A DNA stretch of 64,000 nucleotides from Pontibacter cellulosilyticus (GTDB lineage: Bacteria; Bacteroidota; Bacteroidia; Cytophagales; Hymenobacteraceae). Shown here piece after piece: positions 54,697 to 64,000 of the stretch. Under the pieces are notes generated by a model. It saw only the letters and a program-made list of their open reading frames with translations, had not been told where the DNA came from and did no database searches. The stretch is taken from the NCBI RefSeq assembly GCF_014306105.1, contig NZ_JACRVF010000001.1, forward strand, positions 248,001-312,000, read 5' to 3'. The first letter of the stretch is position 1; every line of letters starts with the position of its first letter. A program made the position numbers and the translations under genes.

Positions 54697-54712
54697 ACTG
54701 CTAGCTAAAAAC

Positions 54713-57700
54713 TCAGATTAGCTCAAACTCTTCTTTGTTATCGCCCTCCATCTTCACGTTCTTGGTGTTATTATCTAAGTTCAGGTCTATTAACAGAAAG
54801 TTCGGATCGATGCCAGCACGGGCTGGTTTTCCGGCAACATTTATGGTAATTGTCTGCTTGCCAGAACGGATGCGGTGTTTCCGCAGGTAAAGCGGCTTAT
54901 CAGATTTTTTATCTTTCTGCCAGGGAGCGAAGATGCCAATTTCCACCCAGTCATTCATCGGTACTGGGTTTTCAGCACCTGTGCTGTCAACCACCACTTT
55001 CTGCGCGTGCACCTTAAGCGTTACCTGCCAGGTATTTTTATCGAGCTGCTTTGCATCCGCTTGCTCTGTTTTAAGCTGCCAGTAAACGTTCTTCTCAAAG
55101 TAGTCCTGCAACAGGTACTGCAGTGAGTCCGGTGTAGCAGCCTTCAGTTCGCGGTAAAGATCAAGTGAGGTTGCATAGGGAGGCTTTCCAGAACCATACT
55201 TTTCGATCAATTTGCGAAGGGCATCATTCACGGGGTCTTTGCCTATGTATTCTGTTAGAGCGTGTAAGGCAAGCGGGCCTTTCCGGTAGCCAATAAAAGC
55301 GTCGGCAGCTTGCAGCAAAGGAGCCGTTGCCCGAGACCGGGGTACCTCATACGATTTGCGCCACATGTCCAGGAGCTTCTTTGCATGTTCCTTTCCATAG
55401 GTTTCTTCCACTAGCTGCAGCGAGGAGTAATTGGCAAGCGTTTCGGAAACCACAATGCCACCCTCCACATGGGCCGGTAAAAGCTGAGCGGCTCCCCACC
55501 ATTGGTGCGCTACTTCATGTGCTATTGGGAAGTAAATCAGGTCCAGGGCCCACGGGTTATCCTTCAGGCTTGAGAAGGTAAAGGATTCCCCGTAATCTAC
55601 AGTAGTGGGTTCGGCATTTAATTCACTCGCATAGCCAGATCGCTCCACAATCGTGATGTGGCTGTAGGGGTAGGGGCCATACTTTTTCGTGTAGTAAGCG
55701 AAAGAGTCTTTTATACTTTTCACCATCCGGCCTATGTGCTCCCCGTGTTCTGGGTGATAGTATAGCCTTATAGCAATGGTTTGGCCCGATGCAGGGTTTT
55801 TCCAGGTTGCTTTATGGGTGGCATACTTCGCAGAGAAGAAGGAGTAGTTGTTGCGGATAGGAGCACTGGTTGTATAATGGAAGTAGCTGCGCCCTTTCTC
55901 TGTCCATTTTTTAAGCAGCGTTCCTGGCCCAATCGCTACCTGCCCTTTGGCTGTACTCACCACCGCTTCGAAGTTGATGAGTTCCTGCCCTGGCATAACC
56001 CGGTTAATGTTAGCAGAATTATAAAGAGATGGAATAGCCCACGGGCCCAGCCCATACTTCTTTCTCTCCCCGTTACCTCTGAGCTCGCGCATGGCCTGGT
56101 AACCGATGGCAGGCAACAGGTCATAGTTGATAAAGTAGGTGCCATTCTGGATTACGGACGCATCTATTCCCTTATGAGGAAAGCCCTTTACATGATACTG
56201 AACATCAAAGCTGAGACGGAGGGAGTCGCCGGGCTGAAGCGGTTGGTTTAAAGTATAGATGCTGTGCCCTAGCTCTTCATCTACCAGAATACGTTTGAAC
56301 GGACGGTCGAATTTGATTGCACCCGTTTTAACTGCTTCTATTGTGGCAAGATGTACGGTGTCTATGGGTAAGGTGCTTTTATTCACGAGCGTATAGGTGC
56401 CCTGAATATCGGCTTTCCTTTCGGCAGGGTATATCTCGACCTGTAGCTTAGTACCTCTCAGCAGCGGTTGTGGGATATGCTTATACTTACCATATTTCAG
56501 TTCGTACTGGGCAACTAGTTCTGTTCTTTCAGAGGCAGTTGTATAGTTGTTCAGCACATTGGTATTATAGAAAATATAAGTACCAGAGAAAAGTATAACA
56601 CCCACTGCCACTGCAGTAGTAAGGGCGGTAGTGCGGGTAAAGCGATGGCGTGTGAGTTGCATACGCATCCTGAGGTCATCTGACATGCTCCGTACCCATA
56701 ACAACCTTGCTACAACTGCGAGTAGAATTGCCCAGCCAACCCAGTAAATTTTGAACCACAGCCATGGCCCTAAGTATGGGCCGAAGCCGCGCATATCGGT
56801 ATATGACCAACCTGGGTCAGAAGCATAAATAAGCAGGTTGTGCTCTATTCCGATTTTTGCTGCAAACACCATGGACAAATAAAGCATAATAATGACCACA
56901 TGCCCCACATACTTCTGGTTTACCAGTACGTGCACAGACAGTGCAAGCAGGGCGAAGAGCAGGTAGTTGGTAAACTGAATACCAAACAATGCCTTCACCA
57001 ACACCACTGTATCTGCGTTAGTGTATCCCATTGTTACTGGAATCACTATTCCGGCCACCATTAGGAAGCCCAGCCATACCAAGATAATAAGCGCAAGCCC
57101 AAAGAACTTGCCCAGATATAGGCTCCATTCTGAGACGGGCATTGTATCTGAGATCCTGTTCAAGCCAGCCTCTCTTTCCCTCCAGACCAGCTCACCGGCA
57201 TAAAAGGCAATCAGCATTGGGATGATGATCAGCGGTGTCTGAAAATCCCTCAGCGAAGCCGTTAACATTACTAGAAGGTTAATGGTAGTGGGATACTGCG
57301 GAACACCCCGGAACTCCAAATACTCAAATGCAAATACGATCATCTGCACCGCTAAAAGCCCAACGGCAATTAACCCAGCCTTACTTCTTACTATCGTACC
57401 GAAAGATGACCAGGCGATGGCTAATGTCTGGCGTACCTGTGCTGTGAAACCGAAGTTTCTGTTAACCTGCGGAACAGAAACTTTAAGGTGCTCTACGACT
57501 CTTGAAAGGGCAGGTGCAGGAGTATGCTTGCTGCGTTTTCGTCTCAAACGACTCCACCAGGTACTCGCTATAGGGTGAGCAAGTTGGAAGCGGTAATAAG
57601 TGAATGCAAGTAAAGCCAACGCTATTGAAAGCCACATAAAGCGGTTCCAAAGAAACATTCCCTCCAGTTCGATAACTCTATTGTTTTTTTCGAAGGGTGT

Positions 57701-58363
57701 CCAGGTATCCAGTGTGCCTGCGATACTGAATCCCACCGGATCGATAAGTTTTACGAGCTCCCAGTTGCCGGCCAGTTTTGCTGCTACTGTTCCGATAAGC
57801 GGGAAAGCGATCGGGAAGAGAAGTATACTTGCGATGTAGGCCACAATAGCGCTTCGTTCGAGTACCGCACCTGCAAACTGACATGCCGTAGCCACAAATG
57901 CAAGCGGCAGAGAGAGGTAAAAGTAAGTTGTCAGAAATGCTTCCGGCCGGAAAGGACCCAACTGCCCGGGATCCACCGTACGAATATGAAAGCTCAGGAA
58001 AAATGCGATAGGTATTGACAGGTGTATCAGGGCATTGAGCAGGAAAGCAGCCAAAAACCGTCCTCCCAGATACTTTGCTTTGCTTACAGGCAAAGTAAAA
58101 GTGAGCGGGTGCATCTTCGTCTGTATATCCCGCGTGCCTGCATGTCCGGCTATTGCTCCCGACGTGATAAGCCAGATCACACTTGCAAACACAGTTATAA
58201 ATATGAGAAAGGAGGGGGCATTCAGGAAAACAGCCTCATCTGAAGACTGGCCGATCGCGGAAAAAAATAAAGGAAACAGAAAGGCTATCCCCAGGAAGAT
58301 CCAGGTAGAAACGGTGCGTAGCTGATAGCTGAACTCAAAGCTGAAAATCTTCCAGAATTTCAT
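54713..58363 (-). CDS. ABC-2 permease fused to an M1-like aminopeptidase, copy 2
   Basis: A 1216-residue fusion. Residues 1-560 hold two sets of ABC-2 permease helices with a VWREREAGLNRISDTMPVSE segment. A further helix is near 600. The periplasm-facing remainder (about 630-1190) is an M1-type metallopeptidase with the zinc motif HEVAHQWW (His949) and the third ligand in VVSETLANY. The exopeptidase GxMEN motif is replaced by ELNAEPTT. Its start overlaps the upstream paralogue by 4 nt (ATGA). It is the last gene of an ABC operon; the exported or processed substrate is unknown. Confidence 0.88.
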   Translation of the reverse strand: MKFWKIFSFEFSYQLRTVSTWIFLGIAFLFPLFFSAIGQSSDEAVFLNAPSFLIFITVFASVIWLITSGAIAGHAGTRDIQTKMHPLTFTLPVSKAKYLGGRFLAAFLLNALIHLSIPIAFFLSFHIRTVDPGQLGPFRPEAFLTTYFYLSLPLAFVATACQFAGAVLERSAIVAYIASILLFPIAFPLIGTVAAKLAGNWELVKLIDPVGFSIAGTLDTWTPFEKNNRVIELEGMFLWNRFMWLSIALALLAFTYYRFQLAHPIASTWWSRLRRKRSKHTPAPALSRVVEHLKVSVPQVNRNFGFTAQVRQTLAIAWSSFGTIVRSKAGLIAVGLLAVQMIVFAFEYLEFRGVPQYPTTINLLVMLTASLRDFQTPLIIIPMLIAFYAGELVWREREAGLNRISDTMPVSEWSLYLGKFFGLALIILVWLGFLMVAGIVIPVTMGYTNADTVVLVKALFGIQFTNYLLFALLALSVHVLVNQKYVGHVVIIMLYLSMVFAAKIGIEHNLLIYASDPGWSYTDMRGFGPYLGPWLWFKIYWVGWAILLAVVARLLWVRSMSDDLRMRMQLTRHRFTRTTALTTAVAVGVILFSGTYIFYNTNVLNNYTTASERTELVAQYELKYGKYKHIPQPLLRGTKLQVEIYPAERKADIQGTYTLVNKSTLPIDTVHLATIEAVKTGAIKFDRPFKRILVDEELGHSIYTLNQPLQPGDSLRLSFDVQYHVKGFPHKGIDASVIQNGTYFINYDLLPAIGYQAMRELRGNGERKKYGLGPWAIPSLYNSANINRVMPGQELINFEAVVSTAKGQVAIGPGTLLKKWTEKGRSYFHYTTSAPIRNNYSFFSAKYATHKATWKNPASGQTIAIRLYYHPEHGEHIGRMVKSIKDSFAYYTKKYGPYPYSHITIVERSGYASELNAEPTTVDYGESFTFSSLKDNPWALDLIYFPIAHEVAHQWWGAAQLLPAHVEGGIVVSETLANYSSLQLVEETYGKEHAKKLLDMWRKSYEVPRSRATAPLLQAADAFIGYRKGPLALHALTEYIGKDPVNDALRKLIEKYGSGKPPYATSLDLYRELKAATPDSLQYLLQDYFEKNVYWQLKTEQADAKQLDKNTWQVTLKVHAQKVVVDSTGAENPVPMNDWVEIGIFAPWQKDKKSDKPLYLRKHRIRSGKQTITINVAGKPARAGIDPNFLLIDLNLDNNTKNVKMEGDNKEEFELI

Positions 58364-61300
58364 AGTATTACCTCCTTTTGCTGTTTAGCATTCTTACTTA
58401 TAATTTTTGCTGATTTGCCTGTCTGATTCACCTTAACTTCTATTGTATTGTTTTCTGGTTTCGAGTCGATGAGCAGGTTGGTTAAATCAAGACCAGCACG
58501 TGCGGGTTTGCGAGGCACAGTAACCTTGATTGTTTGTTCGCCGGAGCGGATGCGGTGCATTTTAAGGTAGAGCGGTTCATGTATACTTTTACCCTCCTCA
58601 AGCACGCCAACCATTACCCAATCCTCCATCGGGATTTCCGTTTCAACACCTGCGCTGTCAAATACTTCTTTTCGCGCTTTTACTTCAAGAGTTACCTGCC
58701 ATTGGCCTGTTTCGGTCTGCTCTGCCGTAGCTTGTTTAGTTTCCAGATCCCAATAGGTGTTCACCTCAAATAGGTCGTGCAACAGGTACTGCAGCGAGTC
58801 AGGCGTAACTGTCCGTAGCTCCCGATACAAATCAAGTGTTGTTGCCGGAGGAGCTCCTGTGGTGCGGTGCTTCTCGAGCAGTTGGCGCAGTGCATGGTTT
58901 ACTTTTTCGGCACCCACATACTCACTCATAGTATAAAGTGCGAAAGGTCCCTTGCGGTAAGACATATAAGGGTCCAGGCCCCGGAGCAACGGTTCTCCAC
59001 GGCGGATTTCCGCTCGCACATGCGACTCCCTCATGAAATTTATTAACTGCCGAAGCTGCGCTGGGCCGAGAGCGTTCTCAACGGCTTTCATGGCGTAGTA
59101 CCAGGCTATACTTTCAGACATTACCGGCGCTCCCTCCACGTTGGCATAAGGAACAGTCCACTGGTGGGCCATCTCGTGTGCTACCACCGCAAAAGGAAAA
59201 TCGAAGCTCTCCGGATCTTCTGGTTTCAGGAAAGTGAATCCTTCTTCGTAAAAGAGCAGGCCCGGTTCAGCATGTATGCCCGCACCGTCTCCGTTGCCGG
59301 GATATTCTACAAAGCTGACGTGCTTGTGCCGGTATGGACCGAATTCTTTAGTATAATAGTCTAGGGAGGCTTTAATGCTCCGAACCATACCCTCCAGGTG
59401 CGTTGTGTGCTCCGGATGATGGTATACACGAATTGTTACAGGGTGCCCCTTTCCGTCAAGGTTTTTCCACTGTGCTTCGTGCACTTTATACTTAGCGGAG
59501 AAGAAGTAGAGTTCATTTCCAATGGGGGCATCAGTGGCGTAAAGGAAGTAGCGACGGTTACCTTTCTGCCATGTCCGGCGCAGTGCACCCGGAGCAACAG
59601 CAACCTGGTCTTTCGCAGTACCTACCACTGCTTCAAATGCTATTCCCCCGCTACTACCCTTTCTGGCTTTTTGGTCATATAGTGATGCGATCATCGGGCG
59701 CGGTTTGAGCCCTTGTTCTCTTCGGTCACTTGCACTTATAAGCTCACGAGATTTTTGGTAGCCAATAGCAGGCAGCCATTCGTTTGAGAAGTAGGTGCCG
59801 TTTGCCACTACCGGCGCGTCAGCTCCGCTCTCACGAAATCCCTGTTGCGCCACCTGCACCTGGAATTTTAATTGCACTGAATCTCCGGGTTGAAGTGGTT
59901 TCTCAAGTTTATAGATCCAATAGCCAAGCTCCTCGTCATTAAGCACACTAGTCGCAGCACGATCAAAGGTTACCGCTTTGGTCTTAACTCTGGGAACGGT
60001 AGCCACATGTATAGCATCTATTGCTTTGGTGCTGCGGTTTACGAGGCGATAGGTGCCGGTAATATCTGCGGCCTGCAAATTAGGGTAGATCTCCACATGC
60101 AGGGTGGTAGCTGCCAACTGAGGCTGCGCTATACTGCCATACTTTGCATAACGACGCTCATACTCTGCACGCTGTTTATTAATCTCAGCAGCAGTTCGAT
60201 AGTTGTTCAGCACATTGGTATTGTAGAAGATGAAGCCACCTAATGTAAAGAGAAGTGCTCCTGCCACCGCGGCTGTCCAGGCGGTGGAGCGTGTGAAGCG
60301 TTGTTTTGCCCACTGCAAGCGCACTCTTATGTTACTTTCCTTGCCACGCACCCACAGTAGCCTTGCAACTATTGCCAATAGCAGCGCCCATGCCGCCCAG
60401 TAGGCCTTAAACCATAGCCACGGCGCTATAGATGAGCCAAAGCCACCCATATCGGTATAAGACCAGGCCGGTCCAGCTCCGTAAACCAGCATGTTGTGCT
60501 CAACTCCGAACATGGTGGAGAGCGCGATAAACACGTAGGTGATGATTGCTACCAGGTAACCAACATACTTCTGATCTACCAGCACATGCACCACTAAAGC
60601 TAGCATGGCAAATAAAAGGTATTCCGGAAGCTGAAGTCCGAAAAGTATTTTAATGTATAGCCAGATTTCAAAATGCTGATAGCCCATCAGCACCTGAGCC
60701 AGTATTCCGGCTCCCATTTGGAGTAATGTAAATACAACTAGTACGAAGCCTAGCCCCAAGAACTTGCCCAGGAGTGGGGGCCATTCAGAACCCGGCATAG
60801 TGTCTGTAATCTCGCCCAGTCTAGCCTCCCGTTCCCGCCAAACCAGTTCACCCGCGAAATAAATGAGTAAGAGCGGAATAATTACCCAGCGGCTCAGTTC
60901 AGCAGACAGCGGGGCAGTTAGCACACTAATGACACGAGCAGTTATAGGTACCAGTGGCATGCCGCCGGATACCATTTGATCAGCTACAATAAGAACCGTC
61001 AGGAGCGGAACAGCCAACAGCATGGCGAGCCCGGCCCAACTTGTTGCAATTGTCCGGAAGGAATCCCAGGTGAAGGCGAGTGTTTTGCGCACATGCATGG
61101 TAAATCCGAAGGTGCGGTTTATATGTGGAACAGATACCGGCGTGCTGTCTATAACACCCACTCTGGTAGGTGAAGGAGAATACATCTTCTTTCGCCGTAG
61201 AATACGGTTAAACCAGTTACTCTCGGTACGGTGGACGAAGCGAAATCCGAAGTAGGTAACAAAGAGTGCCACAAGCGCTATGCCGAGCCAAAGCAGACGG

Positions 61301-62022
61301 TTTATAAGTATGTTGCCTTCCAGCCCAATCAGGCGTGTGCTTTGCTCCACCGTTGTCCATAAATGCGCCAGGTCCTCTACAATAAATCGAATGCCAATTG
61401 GATCTAGTAACGTGCCTAAACTACGTTTCCAAAGCAGTGCGCCAGCCACAAAGAAACCCATGAAAACAAGGAGAAAGCTTCCGAGATAACTTGCCATGGC
61501 CTTGCCGCTACGCACAGCCAGTGAGAACTGAATGGCTGTAGCTATGATGGCGTTTGGTAACGCGATGATGGCATAGGCTGTGAGATAGGCTGCCGGACGA
61601 AAAGGACCAAGTATACCGGCGTCTACGCCTGGTGCATAGTAGCCCAACAGTATTCCCAACTGCACTGCAAATATGATGAAAGCATTAAGTACAAGCGCAG
61701 CACAGAAACGGCCTCCCAGGTACTCCAGTTTACTGATGGGGGCGGTATAGGTCAGGGGGTGCATCCGTGTCTGCACATCCCGTGCGGCCGCTTCGCCGGC
61801 TACTACAGCAGACATTCCCAACCAGATCAGGCATCCCATCACCGTAGCACCTGCGATGAAGAACGGTGTGTTTACAAAAGAGTCCGAGTAAAGTGCGTCT
61901 GCAATAAAGTTTACCCTTACAAACAGAAACCCAAATCCAATCAGTGCAAAGAAGATCAGCCAAGTCCAGAAGCGCTGTACCTGGTAGGAGAACTCATACT
62001 TAAAGATGCCCCAGAACCTCAT
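58360..62022 (-). CDS. ABC-2 permease fused to an M1-like aminopeptidase, copy 1
   Basis: A 1220-residue paralogue of the neighbouring fusion with the same layout: permease helices, VWREREARLGEITDTMPGSE, a late helix near 600, then the M1-like domain with HEMAHQW (His949) and VMSESIAWY. GxMEN is again missing (GIHAEPGLLF). It overlaps the ATPase gene by 4 nt and the second fusion by 4 nt, so the three are co-translated. The two copies probably form the heterodimeric membrane part of one transporter. The peptidase could trim a peptide during export or be a non-catalytic extracytoplasmic domain. Confidence 0.88.
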   Translation of the reverse strand: MRFWGIFKYEFSYQVQRFWTWLIFFALIGFGFLFVRVNFIADALYSDSFVNTPFFIAGATVMGCLIWLGMSAVVAGEAAARDVQTRMHPLTYTAPISKLEYLGGRFCAALVLNAFIIFAVQLGILLGYYAPGVDAGILGPFRPAAYLTAYAIIALPNAIIATAIQFSLAVRSGKAMASYLGSFLLVFMGFFVAGALLWKRSLGTLLDPIGIRFIVEDLAHLWTTVEQSTRLIGLEGNILINRLLWLGIALVALFVTYFGFRFVHRTESNWFNRILRRKKMYSPSPTRVGVIDSTPVSVPHINRTFGFTMHVRKTLAFTWDSFRTIATSWAGLAMLLAVPLLTVLIVADQMVSGGMPLVPITARVISVLTAPLSAELSRWVIIPLLLIYFAGELVWREREARLGEITDTMPGSEWPPLLGKFLGLGFVLVVFTLLQMGAGILAQVLMGYQHFEIWLYIKILFGLQLPEYLLFAMLALVVHVLVDQKYVGYLVAIITYVFIALSTMFGVEHNMLVYGAGPAWSYTDMGGFGSSIAPWLWFKAYWAAWALLLAIVARLLWVRGKESNIRVRLQWAKQRFTRSTAWTAAVAGALLFTLGGFIFYNTNVLNNYRTAAEINKQRAEYERRYAKYGSIAQPQLAATTLHVEIYPNLQAADITGTYRLVNRSTKAIDAIHVATVPRVKTKAVTFDRAATSVLNDEELGYWIYKLEKPLQPGDSVQLKFQVQVAQQGFRESGADAPVVANGTYFSNEWLPAIGYQKSRELISASDRREQGLKPRPMIASLYDQKARKGSSGGIAFEAVVGTAKDQVAVAPGALRRTWQKGNRRYFLYATDAPIGNELYFFSAKYKVHEAQWKNLDGKGHPVTIRVYHHPEHTTHLEGMVRSIKASLDYYTKEFGPYRHKHVSFVEYPGNGDGAGIHAEPGLLFYEEGFTFLKPEDPESFDFPFAVVAHEMAHQWTVPYANVEGAPVMSESIAWYYAMKAVENALGPAQLRQLINFMRESHVRAEIRRGEPLLRGLDPYMSYRKGPFALYTMSEYVGAEKVNHALRQLLEKHRTTGAPPATTLDLYRELRTVTPDSLQYLLHDLFEVNTYWDLETKQATAEQTETGQWQVTLEVKARKEVFDSAGVETEIPMEDWVMVGVLEEGKSIHEPLYLKMHRIRSGEQTIKVTVPRKPARAGLDLTNLLIDSKPENNTIEVKVNQTGKSAKIISKNAKQQKEVIL

Positions 62023-62918
62023 AAGGCAGTCTCTGGTTTGAGGTTTCCAACATGGCCGGACATGGTGGTAAAGTATACATCTTCCAGGTCTGGGGCTACT
62101 GTCTCAAAACCATTGCCAGGATCTTCTTCGCTGTAGATATGCACCACGGTACGGCCGCTCAGTAGCTTGGTAGAGATAACGTTGTGCTCATATTCCACCA
62201 GTGAAAGCATGCTCTTATCAACTATTTTACGCCAGATTCGCCCCTGTAGCCCTTCCACAGCTTTTAGCGGTTCTGCCTCCAGCAATATCTCTCCCCGGTT
62301 AATAATGGCCATGCGGGTACATAGTTCACTTACATCCTCCACAATATGCGTGGAAAGTAATACCACGCTGTTCTCGCCTAACTCGCTTAACAGGTTCAGG
62401 AACCGCACACGCTCAGCAGGATCCAGGCCAGCAGTAGGCTCGTCCACGATCATCAGCTTCGGGTTACCCAACAGTGCCACCGCCACACCAAATCGCTGCT
62501 TCATACCACCCGAAAAGCCGCCAAGCTTTTGCTTGCGCACATCCCACAGATTTGTCTGCCGTAGCAGCGCCTCTACTACCTCTTTGCGTGCCCGCCGTTC
62601 GGTTATACCTTTAAGTATGGCAAAGTAATCGAGCAGGTCCTCGGCCTTTGCCTTCGGGTAAACGCCGAATTCCTGTGGCAGGTAGCCCAGCGTTTCGCGT
62701 ACTTTGTCCTTCTCGTTCAGCACGTCTATATCGCCTAGTTGTATGCTTCCGTTGTCCGGGTCCTGCAATGTGGCTAGAATGCGCATCAGCGTAGATTTGC
62801 CCGCCCCATTAGGGCCAAGAAGACCATACATGCCATTTGGAATATCAAGCGATACATTCTTCAATGCTTGTACACCGTTTGAATAGGTCTTGGAGATGTT
62901 GGTGATTTTTAGTGTCAT
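62019..62918 (-). CDS. ABC transporter ATPase of the M1-fusion operon
   Basis: A 299-residue ATPase with Walker A GPNGAGKSTLM, Q-loop, signature LGGFSGGMKQR, Walker B LMIVDEPTAGLDP and switch STHIVEDVS. A C-terminal region of about 80 residues is divergent. It supplies energy to the two permease-peptidase fusions, whose genes overlap its stop. It is 54 nt downstream of the truncated serine-hydrolase gene, which may be in the same operon. Confidence 0.92.
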   Translation of the reverse strand: MTLKITNISKTYSNGVQALKNVSLDIPNGMYGLLGPNGAGKSTLMRILATLQDPDNGSIQLGDIDVLNEKDKVRETLGYLPQEFGVYPKAKAEDLLDYFAILKGITERRARKEVVEALLRQTNLWDVRKQKLGGFSGGMKQRFGVAVALLGNPKLMIVDEPTAGLDPAERVRFLNLLSELGENSVVLLSTHIVEDVSELCTRMAIINRGEILLEAEPLKAVEGLQGRIWRKIVDKSMLSLVEYEHNVISTKLLSGRTVVHIYSEEDPGNGFETVAPDLEDVYFTTMSGHVGNLKPETAL

Positions 62919-62972
62919 ATCTTTTTCTGTTTGAAGAGAATGTTTGTGAAAGTTTAGGTGAACATGCCTTAC

Positions 62973-64000
62973 CTAAGCCCATGTCCTGAGCCCAATCACG
63001 CCGTACCATAAAAAGTATAAAGCAACAAGTAAGTGCAGCACAGACAAGAAAGTAGCAGGAATATAGACAGCCTTTTTTATGCCTTTATTCCTGTAGCGGA
63101 TTGCCATCACAACAGCGAAAACTGCAGCAGCAAAAAACGCTATAGTTGCCAACATGACTGAAACGGAAATGAAGCTGGGGTCCGCCAGGTATATTTTCCC
63201 TTCCATAGCTCCAAAAGCAAGAAACACAGCAGCTACCATGATAAACCCAACAGGTATCAAAGGCCAAATCCTGACCAGGACATTAGCACCACCGGGTATT
63301 TTACCTTTCCAAAAGCGATAGAGCCAGAAGGGCAGGGACAGAAAAGCCTGAAGTATAAATAGTGCCCAAAGTATAAACATGGCTATCCTGCCGAATACGA
63401 TGGTTCCATTCACCGGGGCAAGCGTAACTGTTCCGCTTTCTACGCCGGCCAGTTCCAGAACCTCGCCCTCAAGCGGATCATGAACGACAATGAAATCTGG
63501 TCTGCCGGTTTCTAGGTTGTGGTACAAACCCTCGCCAACAGGCACAAATTTTACGATTTGCCCAAAATGCGCAGGAAACTGGTTGTAAATGGTGTCTCTC
63601 TCTGACCAGATTCTTTCCGGCAGTAAGGATGGTAACTTGAAAGGCAGTTGCTTGACAGGATTTACCTGCTCGTAATAACCAGTCACAGGTTTTATGATCA
63701 CTCCAGATTTTGAAATGGTAGGAACTGCTGCAACTGGCCTTGGCAGCTGGCTTGTCTGGTACTCCCGGATAAGGGTTCCTATTTTTCGGATGGCTGCTGT
63801 ATTGTCAGAGTTGGTTTGAACAGAGTACCCTATACCATATTCCGGCAGGTAAGAGAAATCAGATTTCCCGGCACCTACACTGCCGCCATGCTTGTAGTAA
63901 GTATAACCATTGTAGTCAGAAGTATAAAGGCCCAGCCCATATCCATACTTTAGGCCTGCCTTGGCACCTGAAGTAGTTGAAGGGCTTTTCATTCTTTCCA
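62973..64000 (-). CDS. Beta-lactamase-like serine hydrolase, N-terminus outside window
   Basis: The frame is open to the right edge; the ATG at 63992 is internal, since ER precedes it in frame and the domain is incomplete. The visible part begins in the late beta-lactamase fold (GLKYGYGLGLYTSDYNGYTY) with the third active-site motif YYKHGGSVGAGKSDF. A linker and three or four C-terminal membrane helices (from AMFILWALFILQAFLSLPFW) follow. The SxxK and YxN motifs lie outside the window. Such membrane-tailed serine hydrolases are common in Bacteroidota; the substrate is unknown. Confidence 0.82.
   Translation of the reverse strand, partial: ERMKSPSTTSGAKAGLKYGYGLGLYTSDYNGYTYYKHGGSVGAGKSDFSYLPEYGIGYSVQTNSDNTAAIRKIGTLIREYQTSQLPRPVAAVPTISKSGVIIKPVTGYYEQVNPVKQLPFKLPSLLPERIWSERDTIYNQFPAHFGQIVKFVPVGEGLYHNLETGRPDFIVVHDPLEGEVLELAGVESGTVTLAPVNGTIVFGRIAMFILWALFILQAFLSLPFWLYRFWKGKIPGGANVLVRIWPLIPVGFIMVAAVFLAFGAMEGKIYLADPSFISVSVMLATIAFFAAAVFAVVMAIRYRNKGIKKAVYIPATFLSVLHLLVALYFLWYGVIGLRTWA

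Noticed and set aside
57282..57578. Plus-strand frames within the ABC-M1 fusion genes
   Set aside because: They are complementary to well-supported minus-strand permease coding sequence and show no independent motif.

Overview
The window looks like chromosomal DNA from a member of the Bacteroidota, most likely Cytophagales/Hymenobacteraceae (Pontibacter-like). Supporting features are a secreted cellulase with a type IX secretion (T9SS) C-terminal sorting domain, DUF4199 membrane proteins, ABC permeases fused to M1 aminopeptidases, promoters of the TTG-N20-TAnnTTTG type, and about 45-48% GC outside one AT-rich island. The genus is inference. No rRNA, tRNA or CRISPR array was seen.

Left flank (1-2.5 kb): a GAF-domain gene cut by the window edge, a hypothetical gene, a cupin and a Nudix hydrolase. 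The centre of interest is an AT-rich defence island at about 2.5-12.1 kb encoding DNA phosphorothioation (Dnd). It holds dndC, dndD, a dndE domain fused to a HerA-type ATPase, a GIY-YIG nuclease and dndB in one overlapping operon, with dndA (cysteine desulfurase) convergent at the right end. Divergent on the left are a PLD-fold nuclease-like gene and a full-length but twice-frameshifted gene for a phosphorothioate-reading (SBD-HNH) type IV restriction enzyme. No dndFGH, sspE-like or long pbe-like genes are present. The HerA fusion, GIY-YIG nuclease and PLD protein are therefore the best candidates for a non-standard restriction arm. The dead SBD-HNH gene would otherwise be expected to attack the host's own modified DNA.

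Centre (12-26 kb): an MBL-fold lipoprotein hydrolase, a DEDDh exonuclease, a CvpA-CAP fusion, a TelA cluster with small unknown partners, a quinone-oxidoreductase-like gene, and a two-component cassette (sigma-54 activator, large hybrid kinase with Hpt, then a lone receiver). Two palindromic intergenic repeats lie at 15.6-15.8 kb and 17.8 kb.

Right half (26-64 kb): mnmE, a thioredoxin lipoprotein, then a minus-strand block fabH-mntR-troA-troB-troC-troD for Mn/Zn uptake with its repressor and a candidate operator. After it come a glycosyltransferase, dapD, hbd, tandem tiny membrane proteins, an ABC-F ATPase and several envelope genes: L,D-transpeptidase, M48 protease, MtgA, PagL-like deacylase and the GH9 cellulase. 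The window ends with an operon of an ABC ATPase and two paralogous ABC-permease/M1-peptidase fusions, and a truncated serine hydrolase. Strong hairpin terminators punctuate most convergent junctions. A heptamer, AAGTATA/TATACTT, is strikingly over-represented in the host-like DNA, in genes and spacers alike.
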